Positions 1 to 8,390 are shown, counted from the first letter of the stretch. The stretch is DNA of 33,625 bases from Methanocorpusculum sp. (GCA_017399555.1 JAFQBW010000039.1:1-33625); one strand, 5' to 3'. The notes: generated from the letters alone by a model not told the origin. Numbers and translations: made by a program.

Positions 1-63
1 CCAACTCCACGCTATTAAGGAGGGCGTGGGCAAAAAGACAGACGCGCCGAGTATGCAGGCGAA

Positions 64-116
64 ATCCCGACGATTAGTCGGGATGAGCCGAAGACGAAGG
101 AGCGGCTGGTATTTTT
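64..116. other. Tandem stem-loops followed by oligo-T
   Basis: Two adjacent hairpins can be drawn. The first has a perfect 8-bp stem (64-71 with 77-84, 5-nt loop GATTA). The second has a 5-bp stem (86-90 with 103-107) and is followed by five T at 112-116. On the plus strand this could be the 3' end of a gene or structured RNA that begins left of the window. No coding frame is convincing across it. Confidence 0.45.
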
Positions 117-201
117 GTAGCCCGACGGAAAACCACTAAAATCCCAGAAACCCACCAAAACCAAAACTGACAGAAGCCCCGAACACAACAATCCTGATTG
201 C

Positions 202-244
202 CCTGCCGGAATAGGGCGACGCGATTAGCAGTCGCCCCGGCGGG
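202..244. other. Long bulged stem-loop in intergenic DNA
   Basis: Seven base pairs (214-220 with 231-237) cap a second seven-base-pair stem (202-208 with 238-244, one G-T pair), with a short 5' bulge between them. The loop contains CGATTAG, also found around the loop of the hairpin at 64-84. It lies downstream of arcS on the other side of that gene's oligo-T tract, so it is probably not the arcS terminator. Function unknown. Confidence 0.45.
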
Positions 245-271
245 CTGTCGAATCTCCCCCTCCTAAATTAC

Positions 272-280
272 AAAAAAAAA
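272..280 (-). terminator. Oligo-T terminator of the arcS operon
   Basis: Read on the minus strand, nine T follow the arcS stop codon immediately. There is no hairpin directly before it, which is the usual form of archaeal oligo-U termination. Confidence 0.6.
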
Positions 281-1903
281 TTATTTTCTGGTCTTTCTGA
301 CCTTCACCGCAACGCCGCGCTTTGAGGAAAGCATCTCCTGTGCCCCCATAGCCGCCTTGCCCGTTGCAAGATACCCGTCACCCTCAACCAAGACCTCATC
401 GCCTTCCCGGATACGCGGGTCACAGTCGGCAACTCCCGGTGCTAACACATCGCCCTGTGGAATAAAGCCCTCGCTGATTTTCACGCGGTATCCGCTAATG
501 CGTGCCCATCCCTCATGTGTCGGACGGATAAGACCGGTTGCAGGATCAGTCGTAAACAGCTGCGTCTTTTTCAGCAGTGCCTTCACCTGCGGATAGCGGC
601 CCTTTACAACCAGGCCCTTGGTATCCACATCCTCGCCGAACTGGAAGAGCATCGTTCCGTGGATGAAATCATTCTTCACCTTGCGGCATCCCTCAAGGGC
701 CGCATTCAGTGCCCGAAGCGACTCCTGCGAAAGCGGACGGTCATCATTACAGGTAATCTCCAGGGTAACGCCGGCACGCTTTGCCGCCTCCAAGGCAACA
801 GCTTTTGCTCCTCCTTCCAGGTGGCAGAGCACACGCTCGTAGCGGTGTTTTTCCAGATAGGCAGTCAGGAATCCGGTTAAGAGCTCCTGCTCCTCTAAAT
901 CCCAGTAGCCGGTAACCGGAACATCATAGTGTCCTGCCGGATACACCAGCTCCAGCTCACGCGGAACAACACCTAACGGGGAAGTCACAATCACTTCATG
1001 GGCGCGGGAATCAATAACCCGCATAAACATCTGGTGCGAGCGGGAAAGCGAATAGGGCTTTCTTGCCGCACACGGAATCAGCACACAGACATCCGACCGC
1101 GGGGGAACATAGCGGGAGACAAGGCGCTCCTCAAAGAGCGCAATCTCTCGGCGGAACATAGACTCGCCCGCGTTTGCCCTGAAGCGGGAGCTTCTGACCG
1201 CCGGGTAGAGACCGTCGAAAGCATCCGTTCTGTCCAGACGGCGGAGAATCTCCACCTGTTCCGGCTGCATGCGGCATCTCATCTCCATGTACTCGCGAAT
1301 CTGTCCGCGTTCAATCCAGAGACGGGCGTTTGCAATCTCCCGCTCCAAGGCAAGGCGGTTGTGGAGACCAAGGTCGCCTGCTCTGCATCCTTCGCATCCG
1401 CAGATACCCTTTTCCATATAGTCTGCTTCGAACTCGCCTTCGGTGGTGCAGAACTTGCCCTGAATCGTGCAGAGGTCAACGGCTGTGTAGTCGAACAGGT
1501 CGAATCCGCAGTAGATAAGCGATGCAACATTCGACGGCAGGGCTGACGCTGGAGCGTAGCGGGCAGCATCCGGACGGATTTTTGCATACAGCTTCTCGAG
1601 ATACTCCACATATCTGCGGGAGTCGGTTAAGGTGTTGTTCCAGTTCGCGAAGAGATACACGCCGGCATCCGCTGCGGCCTCTGCCTGCGGGTGAACCGCA
1701 GACGGTTCGCTTCCTGCTTCAAAGAAGCGTTCCGCATCCGAAGCTCCGGCAGAAAGCGGGAGGTTGGTAAATCCGCGTTCCGTAAGGGAGGGGAACAGCT
1801 CCTGCATATTGCAGACCGCAGGAGTCGAGAGAATGGTCTCGCCGTTTTTCAGAACACCAATACGGGCTAAGCCGTCACGCTTTCGAACGTCAAACACACT
1901 CAT
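281..1903 (-). CDS. arcS: Archaeosine synthase ArcS (TgtA2-like)
   Basis: This 540-aa protein is recognised as ArcS, which modifies preQ0 at position 15 of archaeal tRNA on the way to archaeosine (in archaea with the RaSEA partner it attaches lysine). The middle carries the family motif PCAARKPYSLSRSH, and the last ~80 residues look like a PUA RNA-binding domain (from GLIRPTHEGWARISGY to the basic end KVRKTRK). A Cys motif CGCEGC lies near residue 170. An in-frame ATG exists 48 nt further upstream, but the start at 1903 overlaps the tgtA stop as ATGA and leaves the natural N-terminus MSVFDVRKRDG, so it is preferred. It is the last gene of an AMMECR1-tgtA-arcS operon; no RaSEA gene is visible here. 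Confidence 0.9.
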   Translation of the reverse strand: MSVFDVRKRDGLARIGVLKNGETILSTPAVCNMQELFPSLTERGFTNLPLSAGASDAERFFEAGSEPSAVHPQAEAAADAGVYLFANWNNTLTDSRRYVEYLEKLYAKIRPDAARYAPASALPSNVASLIYCGFDLFDYTAVDLCTIQGKFCTTEGEFEADYMEKGICGCEGCRAGDLGLHNRLALEREIANARLWIERGQIREYMEMRCRMQPEQVEILRRLDRTDAFDGLYPAVRSSRFRANAGESMFRREIALFEERLVSRYVPPRSDVCVLIPCAARKPYSLSRSHQMFMRVIDSRAHEVIVTSPLGVVPRELELVYPAGHYDVPVTGYWDLEEQELLTGFLTAYLEKHRYERVLCHLEGGAKAVALEAAKRAGVTLEITCNDDRPLSQESLRALNAALEGCRKVKNDFIHGTMLFQFGEDVDTKGLVVKGRYPQVKALLKKTQLFTTDPATGLIRPTHEGWARISGYRVKISEGFIPQGDVLAPGVADCDPRIREGDEVLVEGDGYLATGKAAMGAQEMLSSKRGVAVKVRKTRK

Positions 1904-3348
1904 ACAATAACCTCGGCATCCGGGAAGGCTTCGCGGAATGCTGCCTCCCACTTCTGCGTTGTGGAGATGGTAACTTTAGTCTCCGGATTGGTTTCCAGAA
2001 GAGCCTTGAGACCGCGGATACCAAACTCCACCATGTACTCATCCCAGGTCGGCGGAATCTCTGCCTGACCTGCCGGGAAGGTTTCGGCAAGCTCATACGG
2101 GACAGGACCAAACGGCGGCTTGAAGTCTAAGACCTCCTCAAAGCGGGACGGCTTCGGACCGCCGGCAGATACCAGGACCTCAGGACCTAAGCTGATTCTT
2201 GGAATCATCTTGTGGTAGTTTGCGACCTCCGGTCTCAGGCAGGACTCGTTTCCGCGGTAGAAGAAGCGGCGCTTGCTTGCACGGTCGAACTTGGCAACCT
2301 CGTCGATTCTTTCCAGGAGTCTGCGGTATCCGTCGTAGAGTCTCGGGTGGGAACGGCAGCGTTCATCGACTAACTCAAAGAGGGTTCCCTCCTGTACGGC
2401 AGCACGCACGCGGGAAATCTCTGCCATAGTGACCGCTAAGTTGTGGTAGGCTAAGAGCTTCTGCTTGTCCGGAGACTTCTTGAGTTCTTCAACCGTGTGG
2501 CTTCTGCAGACCGGGCAGGCGCACGGAAGCTCGCTCATCTCATCGAGCTTGAGCGTTCCGGACGGAGTGATGTATCTTCCTTCCTTTGCATAGAGTGCGT
2601 ATGCTGCGGAGTCGAAGATGTCGCATCCGCAGGCAACGGCAAGAGCAAACATCGACGGGTGTCCGGCACCGAATAAGTGTACGCATGCTCCCGGGGCGAG
2701 ACCTTTCTTGGCGTCAATGATAACATCGACTAACTCGCGGTAGCGGTAGGCTTCCATTAACGGAACAACAGCGCCGACCGGGCAGTAGGTAAATCCCATC
2801 TCGGAAACTCTGCGTCCTGCCTCCTCGCGAAGGTCGCCGAAGACCGCACCCTGAACCGGGCCGGAGATTGGCGCATCATCGCCGAAGATTTCCTTTGCCT
2901 CCTTCATGCGGTCGAAGGTAATCTCCATCTGACGGATAACCTCCTCGCGTTCGGTGTCCGGGTGCGTCGGGATGTCGAGCGGGACCCAGATGTTGCTTCC
3001 AATCTGTTTCTGGAAGGCTAAGGTCTGCTCATTCGTGATGTCCACGCTTCCATAGACCGACATCTGGAAGGAACCGGAGTCCGTCATAATCAGGCCGTCG
3101 AAGCCTAAGACATCATGCAGTCCGCGGGTTTCCGCCTGCTCTCTGAACTCCTTGCTCTTGGAGAAGATGTAGGCATTCGTGATGATTCCTTCAACGCCCA
3201 TCTTCTTCATCTCGGCAGGCGGGATGATTTGCAGATGCGGGTTGACAACCGGGAGAAGTCCTGGGGTTTTCATCATCTTGTCGCCGGCCTTGAGTTTTCC
3301 AACGCGTCCGGCGATGTCTTTGTGGATTACTTCAAATGTTACTGCCAT
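1900..3348 (-). CDS. tgtA: tRNA-guanine(15) transglycosylase
   Basis: Archaeal TGT exchanges guanine 15 of tRNA for preQ0, the first committed step of archaeosine synthesis. The 482 aa show the TIM-barrel core with TDSGSFQMS (Asp90), the GPVQGAVFGDLR substrate pocket, the DIFDSAAYALYA segment that holds the nucleophilic aspartate in this family, and a zinc site CACPVCRSH. The protein is shorter than TgtA versions that carry a full set of C-terminal domains with PUA; here the recognisable PUA is in the next gene, arcS. The start lies 6 nt after the AMMECR1 stop and the stop overlaps the arcS start, so the three genes are probably cotranscribed and translationally coupled. Confidence 0.95.
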   Translation of the reverse strand: MAVTFEVIHKDIAGRVGKLKAGDKMMKTPGLLPVVNPHLQIIPPAEMKKMGVEGIITNAYIFSKSKEFREQAETRGLHDVLGFDGLIMTDSGSFQMSVYGSVDITNEQTLAFQKQIGSNIWVPLDIPTHPDTEREEVIRQMEITFDRMKEAKEIFGDDAPISGPVQGAVFGDLREEAGRRVSEMGFTYCPVGAVVPLMEAYRYRELVDVIIDAKKGLAPGACVHLFGAGHPSMFALAVACGCDIFDSAAYALYAKEGRYITPSGTLKLDEMSELPCACPVCRSHTVEELKKSPDKQKLLAYHNLAVTMAEISRVRAAVQEGTLFELVDERCRSHPRLYDGYRRLLERIDEVAKFDRASKRRFFYRGNESCLRPEVANYHKMIPRISLGPEVLVSAGGPKPSRFEEVLDFKPPFGPVPYELAETFPAGQAEIPPTWDEYMVEFGIRGLKALLETNPETKVTISTTQKWEAAFREAFPDAEVIV

Positions 3349-3354
3349 ATCTCT

Positions 3355-3915
3355 CTACTCGGTGAATATCTGTCCTTCGAAGGTTTTGATGATACAGTCG
3401 TCATCTTCCTCCCAGGATTTGTGGTACAGACCGGCTTTGACGCAGGTCTGGGAGAGGAACTCTTCCGCGTTCCAGTGGTATTCCTCTGCAACCTGGGGAA
3501 GAAGGAGGCCGGAACGGCTTCCAAGCGATGCGATGAGTCCGTGACGGCCAATTTCAATGTGTTTCGGGCGGTCTTCTGCGGGGCAGTCGAGAACCTCCGG
3601 TAACGTCAGGACGGTGACTTCAACGCGGACTGCGGATAACTCTTCTTCCCGCACCGGATAGAACCGCGGGTCCTGGGTGGCTGCGGCAACCGCTGCTTCC
3701 CGGATTGCTTCGCTTAAGGGGTAGGTCGGATACGGGAATCCAATACAGCCGCGAAGTTCTCCTGCCTGGGTTAAGGTAACGAACACTCCGCGGTTCTCGG
3801 CAAATATTTCCGGGAAGTCGAACTGCTTCGCTTCCGTATGCGTTACTGCCGCTTCCATGTATGCACGGGCTGCCGCAACAGCAAGCTTTCCTTCTTCTTC
3901 GGTTAAGAGGTGCAT
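3355..3915 (-). CDS. AMMECR1-domain protein
   Basis: The 186-aa product matches the AMMECR1 family across its length: N-terminal LLTEEEGKLAVAAARAY, the hallmark LRGCIGFPYPTYPL, then EAAVAAATQDPRF and a C-terminal part ending SWEEDDDCIIKTFEGQIF. The molecular role of the family is not established. An in-frame ATG 12 nt upstream (3927) is also possible; 3915 gives the family-like N-terminus MHLLTEEEG. It is the first gene of the operon with tgtA and arcS, which suggests a link with tRNA modification or translation (inference). An AACCAATAT element lies just upstream of the start. Confidence 0.85.
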   Translation of the reverse strand: MHLLTEEEGKLAVAAARAYMEAAVTHTEAKQFDFPEIFAENRGVFVTLTQAGELRGCIGFPYPTYPLSEAIREAAVAAATQDPRFYPVREEELSAVRVEVTVLTLPEVLDCPAEDRPKHIEIGRHGLIASLGSRSGLLLPQVAEEYHWNAEEFLSQTCVKAGLYHKSWEEDDDCIIKTFEGQIFTE

Positions 3916-4006
3916 TATGCTATACATATTGGTTCTCTTAAGGGAAGAAGTGCGCGGAAGAAGTGAAGGCACAAATCCTATTACCTTCTGCGCGAAACAG
4001 ATTCCT

Positions 4007-4333
4007 ATGACCAGTGTGATTATCCTTGAACCGGAACATCCTGCCGCATCTCCTGACACAGCCCGGATATCTTCCGTTCTGGAAAAGCTCCGCACTGCCG
4101 GATATGCTATATCCCGCCTGCCTGCCGCGTCTGCAGAAAATCCTGTGGTATCCCGTATTCTTGCACAGAAGGGAAATGCGGCTCTTCCCATAACGCTGGT
4201 GAATAATTTCCCGATGATAACCGGACGCTATCCCTCAAACGATGAACTCAAACAGATTCTTGCAGTGCCGGACGGCATTATCGAGCCGAAACACTGCGGA
4301 TGCTGCTGTATCGAGGGGTGCGGCTGTGAGTGA
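4007..4333 (+). CDS. ArsD-like thioredoxin-fold protein with Cys-rich tail
   Basis: The 108-aa protein resembles the metallochaperone ArsD over residues 1-90: VIILEPE at the start, ENPVVSRILAQKGNAALPITLV in the middle, and GRYPSNDEL near the end. The N-terminal cysteines used by ArsD to bind As(III)/Sb(III) are absent. Instead the last 13 residues, HCGCCCIEGCGCE, hold six cysteines. A TATA-like box around 3975-3983 is about 28 nt upstream of this ATG, so a leaderless start is plausible; the frame is open further upstream, but there it runs into the AMMECR1 start on the other strand. The 3' end overlaps the DUF5714 gene by 8 nt. Metal or redox-thiol handling is the best guess; the ligand is unknown. 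Confidence 0.7.
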   Translation: MTSVIILEPEHPAASPDTARISSVLEKLRTAGYAISRLPAASAENPVVSRILAQKGNAALPITLVNNFPMITGRYPSNDELKQILAVPDGIIEPKHCGCCCIEGCGCE

Positions 4334-5045
4334 TATCTGTCTTCTCTGCGGCTCTCCGCTCTTGTATCATGATACAGCCGAAGAGATGGTCTGCTCTGTC
4401 TGCGGGGAAAAATCCTTAGGCCATGCCCGCTGCGCGGCAGGGCACTATGTCTGCGACCGCTGTCATGCAGCCCCTGCCGAGTCTGCGGTGCGGGCGGTAT
4501 TTTCCCGCACGAAATCCGCAAACCCGGTGGAAATCGCGCAGGAGATGATGGCATCTCCCGCTGTCCATATGCACGGACCGGAACATCACTTCCTTGTAGG
4601 AGCCGCTCTTCTTGCGGCATACAAAAATGCCGGCGGAGAGGTGAATTGGGAGACCGCACTTGATGCGGTAATTTCCCGCGGTAAACGGGTTCCCGGCGGC
4701 TTTTGCGGAATGGCCGGAAACTGCGGGGCTGCGGTTTCCGCCGGCATTTTCCTTTCCGTTGTTCTCAAAACAACGCCGCTGTCCACTGACACCTGGGCTC
4801 TTGGGATGCGCCTGACTGCTGCCTGTCTGAATGCGGTTGCAGAACACGGCGGTCCGCGCTGCTGTAAACGGGATTCCTTTGCGGTTCTTACTGCGGCGTC
4901 TTCCTTCCTCAAACAGGAGCTTGGGATATCGCTTGCCGTGCCGGAGCGTATTGCCTGTACCTTCTCGGAAAAGAATGCTGAGTGTCTGAAAGAGTCCTGT
5001 CCGTACTTCTCTGACTCCTCTCATTTTATCTCCGAGGCACGCTAA
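4326..5045 (+). CDS. DUF5714 protein with zinc-ribbon N-terminus
   Basis: The 239-aa product has an N-terminal double zinc-ribbon-like region (CLLCGSP, CSVCGE, CAAGHYVCDRCH) followed by the DUF5714 core: HMHGPEHHFLVGAALLAAY, VPGGFCGMAGNCGAAVSAGIF, GGPRCCKRDSF and a C-terminal CLKESCPYF. The GTG start at 4326 is chosen because it follows a Shine-Dalgarno-like GAGGGGTG and overlaps the preceding stop; an upstream in-frame ATG at 4242 would lie deep inside the preceding gene. The many invariant-looking Cys and His suggest a metalloprotein, but the reaction is unknown. Coupling to the ArsD-like gene suggests the two act together. Confidence 0.8.
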   Translation: MSDICLLCGSPLLYHDTAEEMVCSVCGEKSLGHARCAAGHYVCDRCHAAPAESAVRAVFSRTKSANPVEIAQEMMASPAVHMHGPEHHFLVGAALLAAYKNAGGEVNWETALDAVISRGKRVPGGFCGMAGNCGAAVSAGIFLSVVLKTTPLSTDTWALGMRLTAACLNAVAEHGGPRCCKRDSFAVLTAASSFLKQELGISLAVPERIACTFSEKNAECLKESCPYFSDSSHFISEAR

Positions 5046-5059
5046 TATAGAATCCACAT

Positions 5060-5425
5060 ATGCACGGCGGTGAAGAGATTTTCAAATACAAACAGTGTAT
5101 CGTGCTTCGAACCGACTTAAAGATGAGCTGCGGCAAGATGTGTGCACAGGCGGCTCATGCTTCTATTGGTGCCTTTGAGAAGACCTCGCTTGCGGACAAA
5201 AAGGAGTGGATGCGCGAGGGACAGAAGAAGGTCGCCCTCAAAGCACCGGACGAACGCACCCTCTATGTCTTAAAGGCACAGGCGGAACTGTTAGGCGTTC
5301 CCTGCTCGCTTATCATTGATGCGGGTATGACGGAGATTCCGGCAGGTTCGGTGACTGCCCTTGGCATTGGCCCTGCAAAACGCGACATCATGGACAAAAT
5401 TACCGCTGACTTAAAACTCCTCTGA
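5060..5425 (+). CDS. pth2: Peptidyl-tRNA hydrolase, archaeal type
   Basis: Pth2 releases peptides from peptidyl-tRNAs that drop off the ribosome. The 121 aa carry the signature FKYKQCIVLRTDLKMSCGKMCAQAAHAS, followed by the TLYVLKAQAELLGVPCSLIIDAG and ALGIGPAKRDIMDKITADLKLL blocks; length is typical. The N-terminal MHGGEEI precedes the conserved core. It starts 14 nt after the DUF5714 stop and ends 1 nt before truD, so it is likely cotranscribed with truD and perhaps with the genes upstream. Confidence 0.95.
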   Translation: MHGGEEIFKYKQCIVLRTDLKMSCGKMCAQAAHASIGAFEKTSLADKKEWMREGQKKVALKAPDERTLYVLKAQAELLGVPCSLIIDAGMTEIPAGSVTALGIGPAKRDIMDKITADLKLL

Positions 5426-5426
5426 T

Positions 5427-6695
5427 ATGAGACCGTCACCATACGATAAAGAAACTGCTCTTGGAATCGGGTACTATGCCGCAGACTGTGCCGGAATCGG
5501 TGGAAAACTCCGGACTGTTCCAGAAGATTTCATCGTCGAGGAACTCCCGATATCCTTCACCAACACCGGGCCGTACACAATCTGCCGGTTAACGAAAAAG
5601 TCCTGGGAGCACCAGCACGCGGTTCGGGAGATTACAAACCGTCTGCATATCAGTCCGAAACGGTTCGGTTGGGCAGGTACCAAGGACCGGAATGCCGTAA
5701 CAACGCAGTATGTCTCGCTCTACGATGTGCCGAAGGAACAGGTTGAGGCGCTTTCGATAAAGGATATGGAAATTACGCCTGTTGCAACGCATCAGTTCTC
5801 GCTCGGTCTCGGAAATCTGGAAGGAAACCGGTTCCGCCTGACTCTTCGCGGATGCGAGGCGGAAAATCTCGCAGAAAAGACGGCAGAGATTACCGAGGCT
5901 GTCCGGGCGGGAATTCCGAACTACTTCGGTCTCCAGCGCTTCGGGGCACTGAAACCAATCACGCATAGGATGGGGTATCACATTCTGCGCGGGGAGTATA
6001 AGGAGGCGGTGAATCTCTATGTCGGCGATGCGTTCCCGTATGAGTCGGAGGAGATTCAGAAAGCCCGCGCCCGCTTCCGGGAAACCGGCGATGCAAAAGA
6101 GGCTCTGCATGATTTGCCGGTTCATCTTTCGTACGAGAGAATCATGCTCGACTCGCTTATGAAACAGCGTGAGGATTACGGGGCTGCTCTGCAGGCACTG
6201 CCGCCGAAGCTTCTTTCGATGTTTGTGTCCGCGTATCAGTCGTGGCTCTTTAATATGGCAGTTTCCGCCCGCTGTGCTGAGGGTACGCCGTTTACCGAGC
6301 CGCGGATTGGCGAGCATCTGATTTTTGCAAACGGCAGAGTTGACCGGGTGACGGAAAAGAATCTGCCGACTGCCCGTCAGCACATGAAACGCGGCCGGTG
6401 TTTTGTTGTCGGATGGATGCCGGGAAAAACGCTTCCGGTCGCACCAGGTCCGCTGGAAGAGGTTATGTTCTCTTTGATGGAGCAGGACGGAATTGCGCTT
6501 TCGGACTTTGATTCTGCTGCAGCATTTGTAAAAACGAATTATGACGGTTTCCACCGGAGAATTTCTCTGGAGGCTGATGTCACGGCAGAGGTTTTGGGAA
6601 CGGATGTTGTTCTTTCCTTTACGCTTCCGCCGGGACACTATGCAACAACGGTTGCCCGGGAATACATGCAGGCCGAGCCGGAATGTATGGTATAA
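5427..6695 (+). CDS. truD: tRNA pseudouridine(13) synthase TruD
   Basis: TruD-family enzymes isomerise U13 of tRNA to pseudouridine. The 422 aa contain the N-terminal DFIVEELP, the catalytic motif GWAGTKDRNAVTTQ with its aspartate, NYFGLQRFG, and the C-terminal LPPGHYATTVAREYM typical of the family; the archaeal insertion between the conserved blocks is present. It follows pth2 by one base. Its stop is 7 nt from the stop of convergent cobY, and its oligo-T terminator overlaps the cobY stop codon. Confidence 0.95.
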   Translation: MRPSPYDKETALGIGYYAADCAGIGGKLRTVPEDFIVEELPISFTNTGPYTICRLTKKSWEHQHAVREITNRLHISPKRFGWAGTKDRNAVTTQYVSLYDVPKEQVEALSIKDMEITPVATHQFSLGLGNLEGNRFRLTLRGCEAENLAEKTAEITEAVRAGIPNYFGLQRFGALKPITHRMGYHILRGEYKEAVNLYVGDAFPYESEEIQKARARFRETGDAKEALHDLPVHLSYERIMLDSLMKQREDYGAALQALPPKLLSMFVSAYQSWLFNMAVSARCAEGTPFTEPRIGEHLIFANGRVDRVTEKNLPTARQHMKRGRCFVVGWMPGKTLPVAPGPLEEVMFSLMEQDGIALSDFDSAAAFVKTNYDGFHRRISLEADVTAEVLGTDVVLSFTLPPGHYATTVAREYMQAEPECMV

Positions 6696-6696
6696 C

Positions 6697-6704
6697 TTTT
6701 TTTT
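6697..6704 (+). terminator. Oligo-T terminator of truD
   Basis: Eight T start one base after the truD stop codon, with a second T-rich stretch (TTTTC) just beyond. The tract overlaps the last codons of cobY on the opposite strand, so the two units terminate into each other. Confidence 0.55.
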
Positions 6705-7302
6705 ATTTTCTCAGGGACGCAAACATCTTTTCTGCGGCCGCGAGTTCTTCTCTGGTGTTTACATTAAACGCAAGTCCCGGCTCATGCAGAAGGACTGCTT
6801 CTTCCTCCTGCACATCATCGACCAGTGCGCCGGTTAAAATATTTAAGGCGCACGGGGTTGCCGCAACGCCGTTGATGGTTTCCCGGTAGCGGGGGAGCAT
6901 TCCGTACTCTTCGCAGAGGGAGATGGGAATCCAGGTGGAGCAGGCAGGTTTTCCGGAGGCGAAGTATGCTTCGCGGACGGTGTTTACGATGTCTGCTGTC
7001 AGGTAGGGGATATCAGCGGCCGCGGTAAACAGCGGTCCGTCCTCGCCGGAAAGGGCGACTGCTTCGCACATGTCCTCCACATAGCCAGCGCCTTCGGTGT
7101 CGATGAACTCAATGTCGTTTGCCCGGCAGAAGTTGCGGGTAAACGGTGTCTTATGCGAGGTCACGACGACCGGTTCGACGTCTGCTTCTGCAAATGCTTC
7201 TATTACCCGGGAGAGCATGGGGCGTCCGGCAACGGTTACCAGTGCCTTTTCGCCGAGCCGGAGCCGCGAGCCTTCGCCGCCTGCCAGAATCAGCGCAAGC
7301 AT
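6703..7302 (-). CDS. cobY: Adenosylcobinamide-phosphate guanylyltransferase
   Basis: CobY is the archaeal replacement for the guanylyltransferase of CobU; it transfers GMP from GTP to adenosylcobinamide phosphate before lower-ligand attachment. The 199 aa begin with the nucleotide-binding LALILAGGEGSRL and the conserved KALVTVAGRPML, followed by the AAADIPYLT acidic motif and GVAATPCALNILTG. No kinase domain is present, as expected for CobY. The start overlaps the 3' end of cobD by 13 nt, so the two are cotranscribed as cobD-cobY. Confidence 0.9.
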   Translation of the reverse strand: MLALILAGGEGSRLRLGEKALVTVAGRPMLSRVIEAFAEADVEPVVVTSHKTPFTRNFCRANDIEFIDTEGAGYVEDMCEAVALSGEDGPLFTAAADIPYLTADIVNTVREAYFASGKPACSTWIPISLCEEYGMLPRYRETINGVAATPCALNILTGALVDDVQEEEAVLLHEPGLAFNVNTREELAAAEKMFASLRK

Positions 7303-8279
7303 TCAGCCAGTGCCTCCAGAACACGGTGGTTCTTTTCCCGCGTCTCAACGGACACGCGGATACAGGTTGGAAGCGTAAACGAGGTGCAGTCACGCACTAA
7401 GATGCCGTGCGAAAGCATGGCATCCCTGACTGCAGACGCTTCGCGTCCGGTGTCTATAGTAATGTAGTTTACCTGCGACGGATAGCAGGAGACGCCAAGC
7501 TTTTCAAGCTCTTGCATGTACCAGTTCCGCTCTTCCGTAATTTTTGCCGCGGACTCTTTCAGCTCTGCATAATGGTCAAACGCGGCCATTGCATAGCATT
7601 CTGCAAACGCGTTCACGGTCCAGGGGGTTCTTGCCGTCTCGATTTTCTCAATCAGCTCAGGCTCTCCGAAGGCAAAACCGAAGCGGATTCCTGGCACCGT
7701 AAAGCATTTCGTAATCGAGCGCATCACAAACAGATTTTCCAAGCGAATATCGGATATGGACTCATCCCGCTCTGCAAGCTCCATGAATGCTTCGTCCACA
7801 AATAACAGGGAGCCGGCATCCTCTGCCTCTTCTGCATACTGCAGCATCTCAGCGCGCGGGGTTAAAATGCCGGTCGGATTGTTCGGGTTGCAGAGGAAGC
7901 GGATGTCGGCATCCGTGTTCTGGACAACCGTCTTTCCGGCAAGCCGGGCGGAAAGTCCGTACTCGCCGAATGTCGGCATATCAATTCTGCAGGTCTTGCC
8001 GTCGGTTACCTTGCAGAACACCCGGATAATCTCCGCCGAGCCGTTTCCCACACAGATTTCTTCCGTGTCTCTTCCAAACACAGAGGAGATTTTCTCCTTT
8101 AAGGCAGTGTAGGAGTCGTCCGGATATACTGCTAAATCTTCGTGGTTGTACGCGCAGGAAAATTCCGGGACGAACGGATTCATGCTCGCGCTCACATCTA
8201 AGAGAGATTCTCCGAAGATGCGGCGCATCTCCTGAATCTTTCCTCCGTGAACTACCTTCTTTGGAAATTCTGACGGCAT
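7290..8279 (-). CDS. cobD: Threonine-phosphate decarboxylase (CobD-like aminotransferase)
   Basis: A fold-type I PLP enzyme of 329 aa. CobD decarboxylates L-threonine phosphate to (R)-1-aminopropan-2-yl phosphate, the linker of the cobamide nucleotide loop. The N-terminal VHGGKI followed by LLDVSASMNPF is characteristic and separates it from histidinol-phosphate aminotransferase. Other motifs are CNPNNPTG, FVDEAFMEL, the PLP lysine in RSITKCFTVPGIRFGF, and the C-terminal CIRVSVETREKN. The ATG at 8279 is needed to include HGGKI. TATA-like sequences lie at about 8289-8297 and 8307-8314; the farther one gives the usual distance. Overlap with cobY supports a cobamide role. Confidence 0.9.
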   Translation of the reverse strand: MPSEFPKKVVHGGKIQEMRRIFGESLLDVSASMNPFVPEFSCAYNHEDLAVYPDDSYTALKEKISSVFGRDTEEICVGNGSAEIIRVFCKVTDGKTCRIDMPTFGEYGLSARLAGKTVVQNTDADIRFLCNPNNPTGILTPRAEMLQYAEEAEDAGSLLFVDEAFMELAERDESISDIRLENLFVMRSITKCFTVPGIRFGFAFGEPELIEKIETARTPWTVNAFAECYAMAAFDHYAELKESAAKITEERNWYMQELEKLGVSCYPSQVNYITIDTGREASAVRDAMLSHGILVRDCTSFTLPTCIRVSVETREKNHRVLEALAECLR

Positions 8280-8380
8280 TGCTTGCTTATATATTGGTTC
8301 TCTTCTCTCATATATCCTCTCTGTCTTACTTGTGTTATCTCAGATTTTCCCGTGATGCGGTCCATTCCTTCTGCGATAGC

Positions 8381-8390
8381 TTTATAATAT
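8381..8390 (+). promoter_or_regulatory. TATA box of the cdrS-ftsZ unit
   Basis: TTTATAATAT is the best TATA-like sequence upstream of cdrS. Counting about 26 nt places transcription start near 8411, so the 11-bp-phased array at 8424-8484 would lie in the transcribed leader, just downstream of the start site. Confidence 0.55.

Noticed and set aside
2-139. Open plus-strand frame reaching the left edge
   Set aside because: It runs through perfect hairpins, uses many CGA/AGA codons unlike the neighbouring genes, and its translation (Arg/Ser-rich) resembles no family.
5589-6638. Long open frame on the minus strand opposite truD
   Set aside because: It is the complement of a clear truD gene, its translation is rich in Arg, His and Cys without motifs, and it has no upstream signals.
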